Shown one piece after another: positions 11,880-26,470 of a stretch of DNA of 64,000 nt. Position 1 is the first letter of the stretch. Every line of letters starts with the position of its first letter. The stretch is from positions 1,328,871 through 1,392,870 of the forward strand of contig JACVVK020000150.1 in assembly GCA_018292915.2 (NCBI GenBank), read 5' to 3'. The position numbers were made by a program, and so were the translations under genes. Below the pieces are notes generated by a model, which saw only the letters and a program-made list of their open reading frames with translations, was not told where the DNA came from and made no database searches. This stretch comes from Batillaria attramentaria (taxonomy: Eukaryota; Mollusca; Gastropoda; Batillariidae).

Positions 11880-14800
11880 ATCTCGCCACTGACAGAAATT
11901 GCCGAGCAGCAGGACGTGACTTCACGACTTCATGAATCATCTCTCAAAAACAAACTTCTACTCTGTGTGGGAGAGTAGAGGGGGCTTTCATCAGCAACTC
12001 GGGATTCCGTGCATGCTTCAAACGCATCCTCCTCCCCCTGCAAAAACCATCGTCCCGGGAACTCGCTTGTACAAGCTGGCAGTAGGGCTGAGTTGGTGCA
12101 GTTCGTCCTCTGAGGGGTGCGAATGCGTAAATGCACCACACTACACAGCTGCGATTGCACACCATCGCAGGATCCTGCGTGATTGCACCCCCAGGCTGGT
12201 CAACTCTCACTGAGATGCTAATGAAACAGACCCTCATCTGCGACGAGGGAACTCACTGAGCTGCCAGCGCTGATATGGTGGTTTCAGGGAGTGCATTGAA
12301 GGTGAATCGGTTCTACGGAATCGTTGCCCTTCAGTTTCAGATGTTTATAAAGTCAGATGAGCATTGTTTTGTAAAACAAAGTCAACGGTCACGTGACTTC
12401 AACACGCAAGACCCGGATCCATGGTGTATTTGCAGGGTTCCCGCGCAGCGAGGGTGCATTTGCTACACTGACTGGGTGGGCAGAGGGGGTGCAGTTACTC
12501 TTTAGGTGCAAATGACGGAGGTTTATTCGCCACCCGCTCCGGAGGGCGAACTAGACCAGCTGAGCCCGCAGTAAGTTGAAGGGTGATCGTATCAGTGATT
12601 TGAGACCCAAACCTTCTGTCAGTCACTGACGTGGCGTTGTGTAAATCCGTCATGGCTGGCGAACATCGTTAGTTTTGCGATCCCTTGTGCGAGTGGCTGC
12701 CGACATAACATCCGACACCGCTTTATCAGGAGCGCGTGCCACGGGTCTTGTTGGGTGACGCCAGGAAGGTTTTCAGGTAGAGGTGGAGAAAATTGGTGAA
12801 AACTGGCGTCAGGTTGGGTCTGTTCTTGGACTCCTCCGGTAAGGTTTGGTGATGAGAAGTCACGTCTCCCAGAGAGAGGTTTAATCGATACTGAGAAGAG
12901 GGGCATGCAAGAATGTTGGGGTGTACCAGATAGTCTACAGTGACTGAAAGCCGGATCCCTGTTATACTAAACGTGGATCATGTCGAATCTTCAGCAGACA
13001 AAAAGCATGTTCTGTGTAGGTCATTCGTAGGGACAGTAAACAGGACCTTCATCAGCTTGAAATTAGTCGGACAGTACTCAGATAAAAGTTTACAGGAAGC
13101 CTGTTGTGAATCAGGAAAATCATGTATCTTCCGTTTTATTGATGCTGTGAATTCCCCGGTCCTTGGGAGTGGAGAGGGGGTGGGGGCTCTCATCATCATC
13201 ATTATCATCATCATCATCAACTACTACTGCTAACGTTGATTAATTCTTGAATGCAAATTCAGGATTTCAGTGAACGATGAGGAGACTGGCCTGTTTCCCC
13301 GTGTTTCAAACTTTGAAACTCCTGGAAGACTTGAAGTCTGGTCAGTACTGACATGCATAAACTATGAAGTCTGGGCTGGGAAGCCACTTGTAACTGAATG
13401 CGTAGTTTCCCGCACGTGTATTGCACGCACCAAAACAACCAGGCTCATAAAGCAGGAATGCTAAAAAATATGATTCACACGTCATCAATTCTCCCTTCCC
13501 ACTTCATAACGTCCGCGCCTCCTTTGCATGCCAGCCTACAGCCGGTCTGGCATCGTTTCGTGGTGATAAGTAACAGAGAAAATGGGAGGAAAAGCAGGCT
13601 TGTTTTCAGGTCGAACATGGGCCATCAGAGGCCGTCTACTTCGGTAACATCCACGATAACTCCTAAAGCCGATGCAAAACATTTTGTATGTGGCAGGGCA
13701 AGGTGCATGCCAGGGGTTGCAAGAGGAGGCAAGCTGACAGTGAAGCTGGGGCTTTTTGCGCACGAGAGGCAAAGGTGGCGCGAGTGGATTTCGGTGAAGT
13801 GGCTTCCAGCCTAAACAGACAGTAGATTAGCATTACTCCAGTCAAGCCTGAGCGTAAAAGGAGACATTCTATTTTTTTAACTCCTGTCAAATACATGCCC
13901 TTGAATGGTCTGCGAATGGTCATTGTTGTTTCTAGATTGAGGCATATTTAGGGGTGACTATGATGCCTGAAGCAAATAGAGAATATAATAGGCATTTTGA
14001 GGCCTCCTGCTTTTGTATTCTTTGACCTGTTGCGGTCACTCGCTGAGTGGAAGAGCTAGGGGCCGTTTTAACTGTCGTTCGCAGAGCCAGCAGAACTTGA
14101 GTCAGTGCACTGCACTCAGAACTCTTAGACTAGTTTGAGCGTCACAGTACACGCGCACGCACGAGCGCCAGCCTCAGTTCCCAAAACAAACGCGCCATGT
14201 ACCCCCAATCTTAGCACACTTTTGCCATGCGATAATCGCTGAAATTCCTATTAAACTTTACATGCATATCACACACCACTGGCTGCTCTTTCACTGGACA
14301 ACTTCTGGCTGGTGTCCTGTAACAATTACCAAGTGCACTGCCCTTACAGACATGTGTTATTTTCTTCAAAACAACCTGTCTGTTATGAACCAGCCCTGGG
14401 GAGTGCAGATATCGTCCCCTAAAAAATGCAACGTTGGAGTGCAGTGCATTCAGTGCCAACTCGTACCTGCCACCTGAACTAATGTTGCGGCAGAAACTGA
14501 GACCAGTGCATCGCCTGTTGCCTTGGGGGGTTCACAGCAAGTCGCTGGTGGCAAAACAGAGCAGTGAGGTTCATGAAACACGGAGACTTTCCCAGGCTGG
14601 CAGACGGTCTGTGTTGTTTTGAGGTCCTCCCCAGTGTTTTGAGGTGAAGTGCTCTATTGAAGAGGTATGCAGACGGCTCGTGAACTGTTGGCAACCCCAC
14701 TGAGTTGATTCTAAAAAGGATTAGGTATGCGCTTTTAGACCTGCAGACAAACTACTTTAGATTTTAATAGGGATGAGGGCTCGAGACTTAGTGAGAATGA

Positions 14801-16590
14801 TGCTGAGCGGCTGTCGGGCGACACAGAACACGCACGGCGACTTCGTTCGGGATTAATAACGGCCGGTTGCAGTGTCACCGTCGGCAGGATCTTATAGTTG
14901 TCACACCTTTGATTCCAAACCCAAGCTGCCACCCAGCCGTCACTGACACAGTCAAAATCAGTCCCCGCCGCCCCACAATGCTTCAAACGGCCTTTGTGAC
15001 TGTCTGACTCAGGCGTCCTGTCCTGAGTCAGATGAATCGGACTACGCACTGACAAACCGTCAACTGTTGCAAAACATAAGTTGACTTCTGTAAGCCTAGT
15101 GATCATGGGATGTGAGTGTTTCAGTAACCGGCGCGGTGAGCTAATCGAGCGTTCTCGATTCAGTCTTAAAAGGTTGTTTTGCTTGCCCCAGGTGGCAGCC
15201 GGCATAAAACCCTTCCTAAAGGCAGCACAGCGAGGTCCATAAACACTGACAGACTGGCAAGCACGTGACTGTTCCCACACTGATTCCAGCAGCACCTATC
15301 GCCTGTGTTTATAGACTTGGCAGGTATAAGGAACTTGAACTGTAGCCGGTCCTCTTCTGCCTCTGGCTCAGTAAATCTGACCGGGCGACTTCTTTGCTGA
15401 GCCTGGGCTGGTGCAGAGGCCAAGAAAAACATTACGTGGTTTTGTCCTGTAACTGTGCGCCGCACTGGGCAACTGAGCTGCATCTCTGCCCCCCTTTCCT
15501 CCCTCCATGTCCCCATTCCTCCACCCCCACCCCCCATGAACCAGCCCAAAAGTACACACCTCCCTCCCTCCCTCAGTCATTCGGCATATTGACCTGTCCT
15601 TCCCCTAAAACGCTGGCGCCAAAACAATGATAATGAGATACGAAAATAAATAACATTCCTCAGTTTTTGCGGTCTTTTTTCCGCTTTCATTTTGTAAAAC
15701 GGCCCGGTTTACGCGCGATGGGTATGAGTAGCACAATGTAATGTCTTTGCTTTTACTGCCACATCACTGACGTTGCGTGTGCCGAATGACTTTGTCACTG
15801 AGTTCAAATAACAGCCATTCTAGTATCAATTTTACTGATGGAAAACCGGCTTTGGAATTATGTATGTACTATGACAAAAGGAGACTGAACATCTTTCAGT
15901 TGCATCACTGAGTTTGGTTGAAAGAAGCATGTATAAAACAACAACTGATCAGTGCGACGACAATTTTTTGTGTCAGTGTGGAATTTACTGGCAGAACTCA
16001 AATTAATGCATCTTGTTTACCATTTCACAGTTATCAGTGATGTTACATGTGAACACAGCTCAGTGGCACCGGCGCACACTGACAATGGGGCAACTTTCAC
16101 AAACCCCACGTGGAAACAATCTGCCTTGTAAAATGGAACAGCAAAAAGCCATCATAAATCACTCCAGGTTGCATGCCCTCTCCAAGTTTTAATTGAAGAT
16201 GTCACTTTGTTTTTGCCGTCGTAAGTGAGCATGATAATGTACTTTTGCCTCTTGAGAGTGAAAAAAAAAATATAAAAAAATCGGCGAGGTATCTCAGTTA
16301 TCCGTAATGGAAATGTTCTTCTTAATCGTTTTGGGTCGTGTTTCAAATTGTCTATTGTGTTTCTTCACGTAGAGAGAGGTTTCAAGTGCTTTTGTCGAGA
16401 TAAGAATGACGTCTGTATCGCTTTCTGTCGTGGAATGAGCCCAAAACTGGATAAGCTTTCATAAACCTAAAAAAAATATATTCACAACTGGATAAGAGGT
16501 TAACCTTTCTTGGTCTCCTGACGAGAATTCAAAAAGCGCTTATTATCATTGATGTGTCTGATTTATTGGTTGATCTTTATATTTGTATGA
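11880..16590. other. Gene-free stretch, mixed sequence
   Basis: About 4.7 kb of ordinary base composition. Short open frames only, none with a recognisable domain or convincing splice pattern. A short (ATC)n lies at 13193-13218. Nothing else recognised. Confidence 0.5.
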
Positions 16591-16597
16591 TGATGAG

Positions 16598-16670
16598 TTT
16601 AGATACAGATTGAAGTTTAGATACAGATTGAAGTTTAGATACAGATTGAAGTCTAGATACAGATTCAAGT
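16598..16670. repeat. 18-bp tandem repeat, 4 units
   Basis: Four units of TTTAGATACAGATTGAAG, the last with substitutions. Confidence 0.85.
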
Positions 16671-17347
16671 TATGAAGTGTGTCTGCTTATCAGTTTTTCA
16701 GACAATGTAGTGTAGCGTAATGTATTGCTAAACGAAGCATTTAAATCTCTCGGAAGCCATATACAACATGAAATAAAAGATACAGTATTTGAAAAGTAAA
16801 CGATTTTTTTTTTACTTGCTTTTTAGACTGAATTGTATTTAAACAAAAGCGATGATCCTTTTGAACTAGTCCCCCCGAAACTCAATAACTCACGGAACCG
16901 CTCCTTCGGACTGTCTTTTCGTAAGAGAAAGTACGGTAACTACCCGAGTCTTGCCGCACTGAGATTTTGGTTCAGGGCCTTGGAATGTGTTTCTTGCGTC
17001 ACTCTCCGCCTATCTCTCTAATAACAAGCGAGTTTCGTCTTGCACCCGTGTTGGAGTGTCTGTGGGACGTGATTCAAAGCGACCCCTGCTGCTTACCTGG
17101 AGTTACCTGAATCAGGTAGACACTAACAGTTTATCAGTTGCGGCGGGCTCTTACATCGTGGGGATCCCACAGGTAGACAGTGGCACCGTGCGGTGAGGGG
17201 GAGTGGGGGGGGGGGGAGGGAAGGGGGGGGGGGGTAGTATTAGGGTCTGTGACATCTTGTGAAGAAGGCACGGTGTTCTTCAGCCGAGGAAAATTTTTTT
17301 GCACAGCGTTGAATGCAAGCCGGCGGCAGTCCCGCAGAATTTATCAC

Positions 17348-17352
<5 letters not shown>

Positions 17353-17428
<76 letters not shown>

Positions 17429-17489
17429 GGGGAAGGGGTGTTACTTGCCGGGCTGGACACGCAGATAAATCGCTTGGTGTATATTTCTG

Positions 17490-17568
<79 letters not shown>
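17353..17568. repeat. (GT)n and (CA)n in inverted arrangement
   Basis: (GT)n at 17353-17425 and (CA)n at 17491-17568 are complementary and separated by 65 bp, so the single strand can fold into a hairpin with a stem of about 70 bp. Confidence 0.93.
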
Positions 17569-17575
<7 letters not shown>

Positions 17576-18040
17576 TCCTAAGGTTTAAGTCTGGAGTTAC
17601 GTCCTTATCCTCAGCCGGTACTCAAAGTTAATCTCGCCTCTGAGGAGCATGGATTTTTTTAAATGGTTGGATGATAAGAGCAAGAATCACACAGTTCTAA
17701 ACACTATTAACATCTTCTTAAGTGTGACGGGTCGAATGAAGCACCTAAGATGAAAGAAGTTGAAGAGTGCTTGATTTCTTAACAGTTAAATCTTCACTTT
17801 TAATTACAGCGCAAACACCTTAACACTTGACGGTTCGGTGTCACAAATCAGCTTATCAAAGGATGAGCTCTAGAGCTTCCTGTCGTTGCGATATTTCATC
17901 GTCGTTTGATGGGTGTGAAACTGATACGAATAATTCGAGTATCTCACTTCCGAGGGAAGTTTTTCGTTTCCTCAACAATGATAATCATCATCTGGCACCC
18001 TAACACGGTCAGTGAGGAGCGTTGAATGCTCAAGTGTATG

Positions 18041-18147
<107 letters not shown>

Positions 18148-18985
18148 TTAAGCGTTTTCAGTGTGGCTCAACGACTAAATCGTTGCACCAGTCGCGACAG
18201 CATTAGCAATCGTACCAAACAACAAGCAAGAATAACGTACAAAATCACAGCCTTCTTTGCCGGTCGTTGAATGAAAAGTGCCACGAAAAAAACAAAAAAC
18301 AAAAAACAACAACACTGCAGAACAACACAAGTCACAAATCTAAACAGAATTTCATATTGTATAATGCAAACTAAAGAAACAGCAGTAATAATAAAAACAA
18401 AAGCAAACAATGGATACAAGAAAACGAAAATGAATTTATTATTTTCCTTTAGAAACACAGAAACACAGTTAGAGCTATGTCAGAGGATGTTCACTGCATT
18501 CCAGGTATCTTGTGTGAAGTAATCAGACAAAAGCGACGATATGACACCAGACAGGCGGGTAATAGAGCAGTTTGTCAAACTGATAATTATATCCTCGCCG
18601 GCGAAGAAGACACAAAGAGAAAAGAAAAGAAGAAAATCTCCATCAGCAGAGAGCACATTGCAACGTCCGAGAAGAAAAAATCAGCAAGCAGACACTGAGA
18701 CAGTTCCAATTTCTCTCAAACGTTTCATGAATGTCTTCCGGAAGTGCTTGTTTTGAAGTGTTTTGAAGTCAGCTGTCAGTCAAAACTTACCTCTTGTGGC
18801 AGTCTCTGTCTGCTGTGGTAAATTGATACGAGAAAAATGAACATTTTTCGTGTATTTTTTAGCCTTTATTTTCCTTCCTGTCACCTTTGTGCACATGCAA
18901 TTTTATCCTCTGTGAAAAATCTCGAATTCTGGGAATGTGGGTCAAACAAAGTTGATCGAAGTGGGACATTTGGCACAGCGGATAC

Positions 18986-19087
<102 letters not shown>

Positions 19088-19189
19088 CAACTGCAACACC
19101 CGTGTCTTGTCTCCTTTTTCCGCATCCAGTTGTATAAAAAGAAGGTTTTGACGGAGATGTACGAGGGATCACTGAATGAGTGATGCACT

Positions 19190-22100
19190 CCGGGGAAAAT
19201 CTATCCTAATTCTATAGCCTCTGCATGATTACTCGTCTTTCCTACTTCATGCTCTCGCGAAATGTCATTGTCTGCAGGGGGGCCGCTCAGTTCTATGAGC
19301 GCAAAGCATATATATTGTCGGAACATTTTTTTTAAAGGGGGTGTCTGGAGATAAGCCCGTCGAAATTGTTTGGGGTTGTTGTTGTTGTTGTTTTTGCAGG
19401 ATTGGGTAAAAAGATGCGGCCGCGCAGGGCAAGGGAATGCTGTGAAACTGGTTGACAATAATCGGAATGACTGGCCGGATCATGACACTGGCCGTCCTTA
19501 TACACTTGCTGGTGCAGACGATGGGTGGCTAGAGGTAAGAGGTAAGTTTAAGTTTTTCACGAGGGCCTGAATAGGTTTTAGAAAACTTCAGATCAGGGGA
19601 GCTTGGCCCGTTGCCAAATAAGCTGAAGGTGTCAATGAATTATGAAACTAATGGATTTATTTTTCTGGTGTTGACAGTTTTGCGACAAGTGGATATTAAC
19701 AGAAAAGTCGTGCGTTTACATGTTTTCGCGCAAGTTTATGGAAACATAAAAAAGAGTTCAGGTCAAGGGAGATCACTGTTAAACTGGCCTAGACTGACAA
19801 ACTTCGTTAAGAAATCAGACGAAAATCAGAGGACATTTAAAGGGTGAAAGTTTGAGTTAAATCAGTCAGTGCATGCAGCTGAAAACCATAATTCAGTTGT
19901 CTACAAATGGCTCCTTCACTCGCACTTTGTTAACCGTGAGCTCAGTCAAACCTGGGGTTATGCATAACAGGCGTACAACAGCGTATGGTAAACTCTTCAT
20001 CGAATGTGCTGATTCTGCGTATCAGAATCAGTCACGTGGGTCACAATACAGCATCTGAGACCATTGTGGTGACTCTGGCCGGCGTATGAGTTGTTGTAGA
20101 AGTTTACCGGGCTTTGATCAGACGACTTTATTCAGTTGCGAATCAGTGGGGACCAGCTCGACGGCACTCATTGGTGGCTATTTTTAGAAGTTCTGTCTAG
20201 TCCCACTTCGTTCAGAAACTGGACCGTAGGCTCAAAGACAAGGGTTCGTGGGTGTTTGGGGTTTAACGTCCTTTTCCACCACATACGGGTGATATCAAAG
20301 ACGAGGCAACGATGAAAAAGCCAGCACAAATAGTTGGACCCAGCCGGGATACGAACTCACGACCCGAGCATTAAAAGTGGCTCCGCCAAAGACAGTCGTA
20401 TTTCTCTAATATTAGAAGCAACAAAGTCACGAAAACGGTCGAAAAGGCCAGAACGAACCAGTCCTGTATTGGCAAACATCTTTGGAGATTGGAAAGCGAC
20501 AGTTTCCTCTCTCAGCGGCGTTTCAAGCATAGAGGTTTTAATATAGCGGTAGCGGCCTGCACATATATTATTTAAAAAGGAAAACACTAATTCTTTATGC
20601 AGGCACACGTCTCAGTGAAAGGAGAGTCAGAGGAGCGATGATATGACAGCAGTTACGAGCACGTTGTGTGTATAAACAAGAGTTAATGACATCTGGTTGG
20701 GAGACAGTACGGTGTTGGGCAGACTGAAGTCAGCAGAAGTCAGACAGACGCGGAAGCTGGCGTCACTTTGACACTGTGGGGGACGTGTGCAAGGCATAAT
20801 TTTATTATTATTGCCAATACTGAACAACGGGCCCCTGAAGTGTACCACGGTGACCCGAGTATGGATGCATGTTGTCTGAGCGGTGTGAGCAAAGAGTGTT
20901 ACCGAGAATGTAATGATTTTAACTGAATTATGACGGGATTTATATGATGGTCTTGTTCAGTCGTACGAGATCAGTCCATGTCCCACCTGCATCTGTACTA
21001 TATGCTGGGTTAGTGCGTTTGGGCTTGCAGTCGCCCACGATTCAGTTCGCCGAGAACTCTTTTCAAAGCCACAACCTTGTACCTATCGAAGAAAAAAAAA
21101 AATTTTTTTTCAGGACATACTGACAAAGCCAGTGTTCGGATCACACGCCGCATGTCTGGCTTGGAAACTGTTGGGCATGTGGAAGAGGCCCAGGCTGGAG
21201 GGGCTGGGCACTTTCTGACGAGCACCTTTCACACGATGCGGTCATTAGCACATTCTGGGTCAGTCACAGATCCGCCTTCACCATTCTCCGGGTCGTCTTT
21301 GTTCATGGCAAGATACGTCAGTCGCGTGGGGGACGCATTGATACCGCGGCAGACCTCCCACAGAAAAAGGTTCTAATGAGACACCATTGTCTGTAGTGCT
21401 GCATACCTGTATAGTTGACCTAGTTATTCTCCATATGCCATTGTTTCGCTAGTCTGTGTTTTCTCACCTGTGTCTCCTTATCACTACCGACACTGGGCCC
21501 CCCCCCCCCCTTTGGGGAAGGGGTGGTTTTGGTGTCGTCATAACAGTTTGTTTTGGTTCAGTAACAGTCTAAGAATGCGGATGAGAACTGACAAAGACTG
21601 TTCGAGTCTTTGTTGTTGTTTTAGGGTTTCGTGTTTTGTCGCTCCGTACGTCTTGCCAATGACGATAACATGAACCGAACTTTTGTCTTGATATGTTGTC
21701 AGTTTATATTTCAAGAACCCCAGTGGAAGGAATAAAATAATTTAAAAAAGAAAACCGGCGACGACAAAACAATAAAACTAAAACCTTGATATCAGTCTTG
21801 TAATAACATTGTAAAGTTTATGCCCCACAGCTGGTTCTCATCGCTGCAAAAAGTTTATTTGCAGTGAAGAGGGCCTTTTTCTTGTTTTTAGCCGGGGAGG
21901 GTGAGTGTGTGTGTGTGTGTGGGGGGGGGGGGGGTTGCGGGGTAGGACTGAGAATCCGAATGGTGTCAGGTGGCGGGTGGAGGTGTACGTAAGGGGGATT
22001 GTAGGTGGGGAGGGTGGCTGGAAATGGGGAGAGGGTGGGGGGCACTCCACTAAGAAACATCATTGCCAAGATTTTGCTTCAGATCTGTCCTTTGTCTCTC

Positions 22101-23180
22101 ACCATCCTGGCACGAACCGAAGCTCTGACCTACAGCCCCATTGTAGTGACGCCATGCACAACCTCTCAATTCGGCCGTATGTTCCCTGTGTAAGACTGGA
22201 GCTAGTCTTTTGTCGATTTGCACGCCGACGCCGCGCTTCCCTACAGGGGGCCACTCTGACATTTCATTGACGGTGCATCAGAAATAGATCAAGGCGGCCA
22301 CGTGTCTTTCTGCCTGCACATACACAGCAGGGTGTCAGAAATCGGCGTTAGTGAAGTTGTGACGGGCATTCTTCCACCCATACTGATGGTTATCCATTTT
22401 TACCGGGAGTACGTGCTGTTTGCCGCGTCAGTAATCAGTTACGCTTTACGGTTGTCGGAATCGATGGGGAAGCTGATGATTTTCAAATTGTTATGCCCTT
22501 TAGAGTTGTATCGTATATCTAGTCAGTTATGTTTCTCGACTCATGGGCAGATATCTGGCCTTTTTTTTCTGTACGCAAATGTTTGTGCACATGCACTGTG
22601 ACCTCATAAACCCGCGGCATCTTTCTAGATTGAGCATTCAGTTCCAGTTTATCCATTTCTTAATGACCGGGAGTACGTGCCGTTTCACTGAGTTGAGTGT
22701 TATCAGTTTTGCTTTATGGTTGTCGCAATCGTTGGCCGGGGAATGATTTTGTGCCCTTTCTGGTCATAACTTCATAGTTTTGATTCAGTCTCGACTCATC
22801 TGGCTTTTTTTTTGTTTGAAACTGCATGACTGAGCACATACACCTCATAAACCGTGGTTTATCATGTTTTTCGCTTATCTGTGTTCTGTATTGCGTGTCT
22901 CAGTTTCCCTTTCCGGTTTCCCGGCAGCCTTTTTATTTTTTTTTTTCTCTCGGACTGCCAACATTAATTTGTATCGAAAGATAGATATTAGACGACAATT
23001 ACTTACGAGGACATTTGCTGTTGTCACGTTGTATTCTTAGTCTTTAAAAATAAAATAAAATAAATAAAATGAAATAAGATTCGCAGGCTACGATTTCAAT
23101 TTCAGTTGTTTCCATCACAAAACTAAACTGACTAGGTTTTGCTAAACTAGCTGAAATGAACACATTTCTAATGCGCTCGC
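19190..23180. other. Gene-free stretch, mixed sequence
   Basis: Apart from SINE family A copy 4 (20247-20372) and G or C runs at 21489 and 21921, nothing recognisable. Open frames are short and lack family features. Confidence 0.5.
20247..20372 (-). mobile_element. SINE family A, copy 4 (head truncated)
   Basis: A reverse-orientation copy. The body (GGTGTTTGGGGTTTAACGTC on the plus strand) and B box are present, but the match ends at the anticodon region, so the A-box half of the head is missing. Confidence 0.75.
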
Positions 23181-23183
23181 GCG

Positions 23184-23187
<4 letters not shown>

Positions 23188-23233
<46 letters not shown>

Positions 23234-23244
23234 GTGCGTGCGTG
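23188..23244. repeat. (GT)n microsatellite
   Basis: (GT)n with a few GC units at the end. Confidence 0.93.
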
Positions 23245-23788
23245 CCTGAGTATGCTATGTTTCAGTTAAAACCAGTATGCTGAATTGTCCCTCGGCACAA
23301 GCGATACACCATTACGCCATCACAGGGTTATGGTCGCATCTCCCAGATGTGTCCGGATAAAAACTACCGTCGGCTGTTGTCTTAGCCGCGTAATGTTTTC
23401 TCTACCAATTCCGCCAGGTCTTTACAAACACAGCCGTCTGTCGAAATCAGGCGTCTTTTGGAGGCGGATTCGCGCGTTTCTACCAAATGTCACGAAGTCA
23501 TTTCTGCTTTCTTCCCCCTGTGGCTGTGTTTACACGCGAATATTTTGGCCACAAAAAAAATAAAAATGCATGCGTTTGTCCTCCGGGCTGCGCGTCCAAA
23601 AACCAGTTTGAGCGCATGCCATTGAAACGGAGGAAACTACTTGATGTGAAAAATGAACCGGTTTGCAAAACACGACCTGCAAAAGCACAGTTGTATGAAG
23701 TGCCCTGTTGTGCGTATGGACAGGAGAGCCTGTGAATGTGATCGTTCTCTGCATTTCAGCTCATCACAATCAGTACACGCACACATGC

Positions 23789-23790
<2 letters not shown>

Positions 23791-23875
<85 letters not shown>
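23791..23875. repeat. (CA)n microsatellite
   Basis: About 42 CA units with one CG interruption. Confidence 0.94.
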
Positions 23876-23877
<2 letters not shown>

Positions 23878-24031
23878 GTTTGTCACCGTCGCTGATGATA
23901 GTAGTTGAGGAGGAGGCGGGATATGGGGTCATCTGCAAAAACTATGAAATAAGAATTAGGTCAGGCTTGTAATTAATAAGTGTCAGAAGCCGGTACGTGT
24001 AATACGCCAGATACACTCCACAGCTTGTTTG

Positions 24032-24332
24032 ACTCCGGGGCACTTCTAGCGTCAAACTGCATTAATCCGGGGCACTTCTAGCCTCAAGCTGTATTGACCC
24101 GGGGCACTTCTAGCGTCAAGCTGCATTGGCCCAGCGCAATTCCAGCCTCAAGCTGCATTGACCCGGGCACTTCTAGCGTCAAGCTGCATTGCTCCGGGGC
24201 ACTTCTAGCGTCAAGCTGCATTTACCCGGGCACTTCTAGCGTCAAGCAGCGCTGACTCCGGGGCACTTTTAGCCTCAAGCTGCACTGGCCCGGGGCACTT
24301 CCAGCCTCAACCTGCATAGACCCGGGGCACTT
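24032..24332. repeat. Degenerate ~33-bp minisatellite, about 9 units
   Basis: Units contain GGGGCACTTCTAGCGTCAAG and CTGCATTGACCC. Alternate units vary between GCGTC and GCCTC, which suggests a higher-order arrangement. Confidence 0.8.
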
Positions 24333-24994
24333 TACGCTGGGGAGTACATCCCGCGTGTGACAACGGAACGTTCGACAAAAAAAAAAAAGAGAGAGAGAGA
24401 GAGAGAGAAAAACTGAAGGAGTGTTGGGGGCGGGGTGGGTTCTGCTGATTCGTACAGCCCCCTTTGTGTATCAGATAGCACGTGCGTGACCTTTCAGGAA
24501 AAAAAAAAAAATGTAAAAAAAAGAAAAAGAAAGACATTGTGTCTATAGATGTCGTTTGCTGAATGACAACGTGTGACTAATCCTCGAGCGGATATGGGCG
24601 GGTGTAGGTCCGCAGCAAATAAACATGTCTCCCGCGACAATAGCTCCATCATGCGGACTGGGGGGCAAAGTGGTGACATAATGATAGATTTCCTTAACCG
24701 GAAAAAAAGTATGAGAAGTCACGTTACGAACACCATCAGTGACATTAAAGTAATATTGTGTCAAACTGTGGAGCGTTTTCGAAACTATTGTCAGTGTTCG
24801 GCTTTGGCATTTCGGAAACAAAAACCGCATTGTCCAACAAACGTACATGACGTACGTATATAATACTGCATCTTTCTACGATATACGAAGTCACGCGCGC
24901 CGTCTTGCGCTAACGGACAAAGCGACCACTATATGCTCCTTCCTTCCTTGGGGAAGAATCACAGTCTGATGAGAAGTGTGTGGGAAGTCACGTG

Positions 24995-25260
24995 ATGCTT
25001 CATATGCATGAGGATATGGTCGAGTGGTTAAGGTATCCGACTTCGGATCCTAAGCCGCCTGGTTCGAATCCCTGGAGGGCAGGAACTTGATTTGGATGGA
25101 TTTTTTCATTTCCAAATCACATGCAGACTTATTTACGGTGCCTGTCCAGCTGTCACGTACACACGCACGCGCAAATATCAAGTGTGCACGCTAAAAATCC
25201 CACGTCCATCTTTCGACGAAGAGCAGGCTGTGGCCGGTGACGCTGCAGGTCTGTACTGAC
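24995..25260 (+). mobile_element. tRNA-derived SINE, third family
   Basis: Head ATATGGTCGAGTGGTTAAGG (A box) and TGGTTCGAATCCC (B box) are followed by a body with TTTCATTTCCAAATCACATG and CTAAAAATCCCACGTCCATC. The acceptor stem does not pair, so this is not a functional tRNA gene. Confidence 0.6.
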
Positions 25261-26470
25261 TGAGAAGGTGAGCTGACGTGTTATGTAATGTTGGCCCGGC
25301 ACCCAAAGCGAGCCCGGTTAACATGCGGCGGCGTGTGTACTACCGGGTTCGGTTCCTGGCCCGGGTGAAATCTTCTAGTGTAAACGTGCTTGGTCCGCTT
25401 CTAAAGCGTGCCTCCAGGTTCGCTTCTTTGTCAGTATTGGTCCGGTGTAAACGCAAGGCGCCCACATACGCCGGCCCGCTTCCACTCACAGACAAAGCGG
25501 TCACTATGATTACGCAGCTTCCCGGCTGTTAGCACTGAGAAAGCACCGCATACCTACAGCATAGACCCAGAGTGAGGACAGTATTCCGGCTCAGACCGGT
25601 TCAGTGAATTCACGTTATCACGCGGAAGACGCAGTCATGTGTAATAATCAAATAATTGTGGGGATCTAGGATAGGAATATCTTCTTGTAGGCGGCCGGAA
25701 GGAAACCCCGACCACTCACTCATGCGGGAAAAAAAACTTGACCCACATGCTAAATTAGGCGTGTCGGGGCAAAGAGACGTGTTATGTGTCGGCGTGATGC
25801 GAAATATGAGATGATAGTTCAGTGGCCAGACACGCACACACTTGACATAGTTTCCAAAATGAGCCGGCTGAGTGACAGCTCGGTGGCGAAACTGATTTCA
25901 GTGAAACCGGCCGTCTGACGGATACAAATGTGAATGCGGTCAGGTGTAGGCGTGATATCAGAGATAACTCTGCTGTAAATGTAACTGGCGACACCCATGT
26001 CTTTGTATTCCACTTAAGCCTGATCTGTTGTTGAAAAGTATTTCCGCAAAATTGATACAGTCAGTACTGGCGGTGTCAATAGCTCCGCCTGGACGCTTTG
26101 TTAAAAATCAAGAAATATATCTGCAGTCGGACTAGGGATTTAATTTTTCGAGTTTTAGTGTTGTTGGTTTGTTTCGTTGTTCGGTTGTTCTTTGTTTTGT
26201 TTTGTGGTGGTTGTTGTTCTTTGTGCTTTACTCACATTTAAAACTCGTAAAGCACTTATCTACCCGCGCGTAAACAACTTTTCAACATTAACATGACTGT
26301 ATTCCTTTTCAGGTTCTTTTTCGTTTCAGCTTTATTTTGTTGCTCCCTGCTGCACCATCTTGGGTCCGCCACGGACAGAAATTCTCAACCGTGGTTTCCC
26401 AAGTACTAGTAATGTGCTACAAACTGTAATCTGTAGAGTTTGTAGTTTACGGACTAAGTTCCTGCGTGCG

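Noticed and set aside
25008..25085. Possible functional tRNA gene
   Set aside because: A and B boxes are present, but the acceptor stem does not pair and SINE body sequence follows. The other tRNA-like heads were rejected as tRNA genes for the same reasons.
24913..25512. A short direct repeat (GACAAAGCG-CACTAT type) at 24.91 and 25.49 kb, possible ends of an element
   Set aside because: Only about 20 bp match, imperfectly, and the intervening sequence holds an unrelated SINE. Not enough to define an element.
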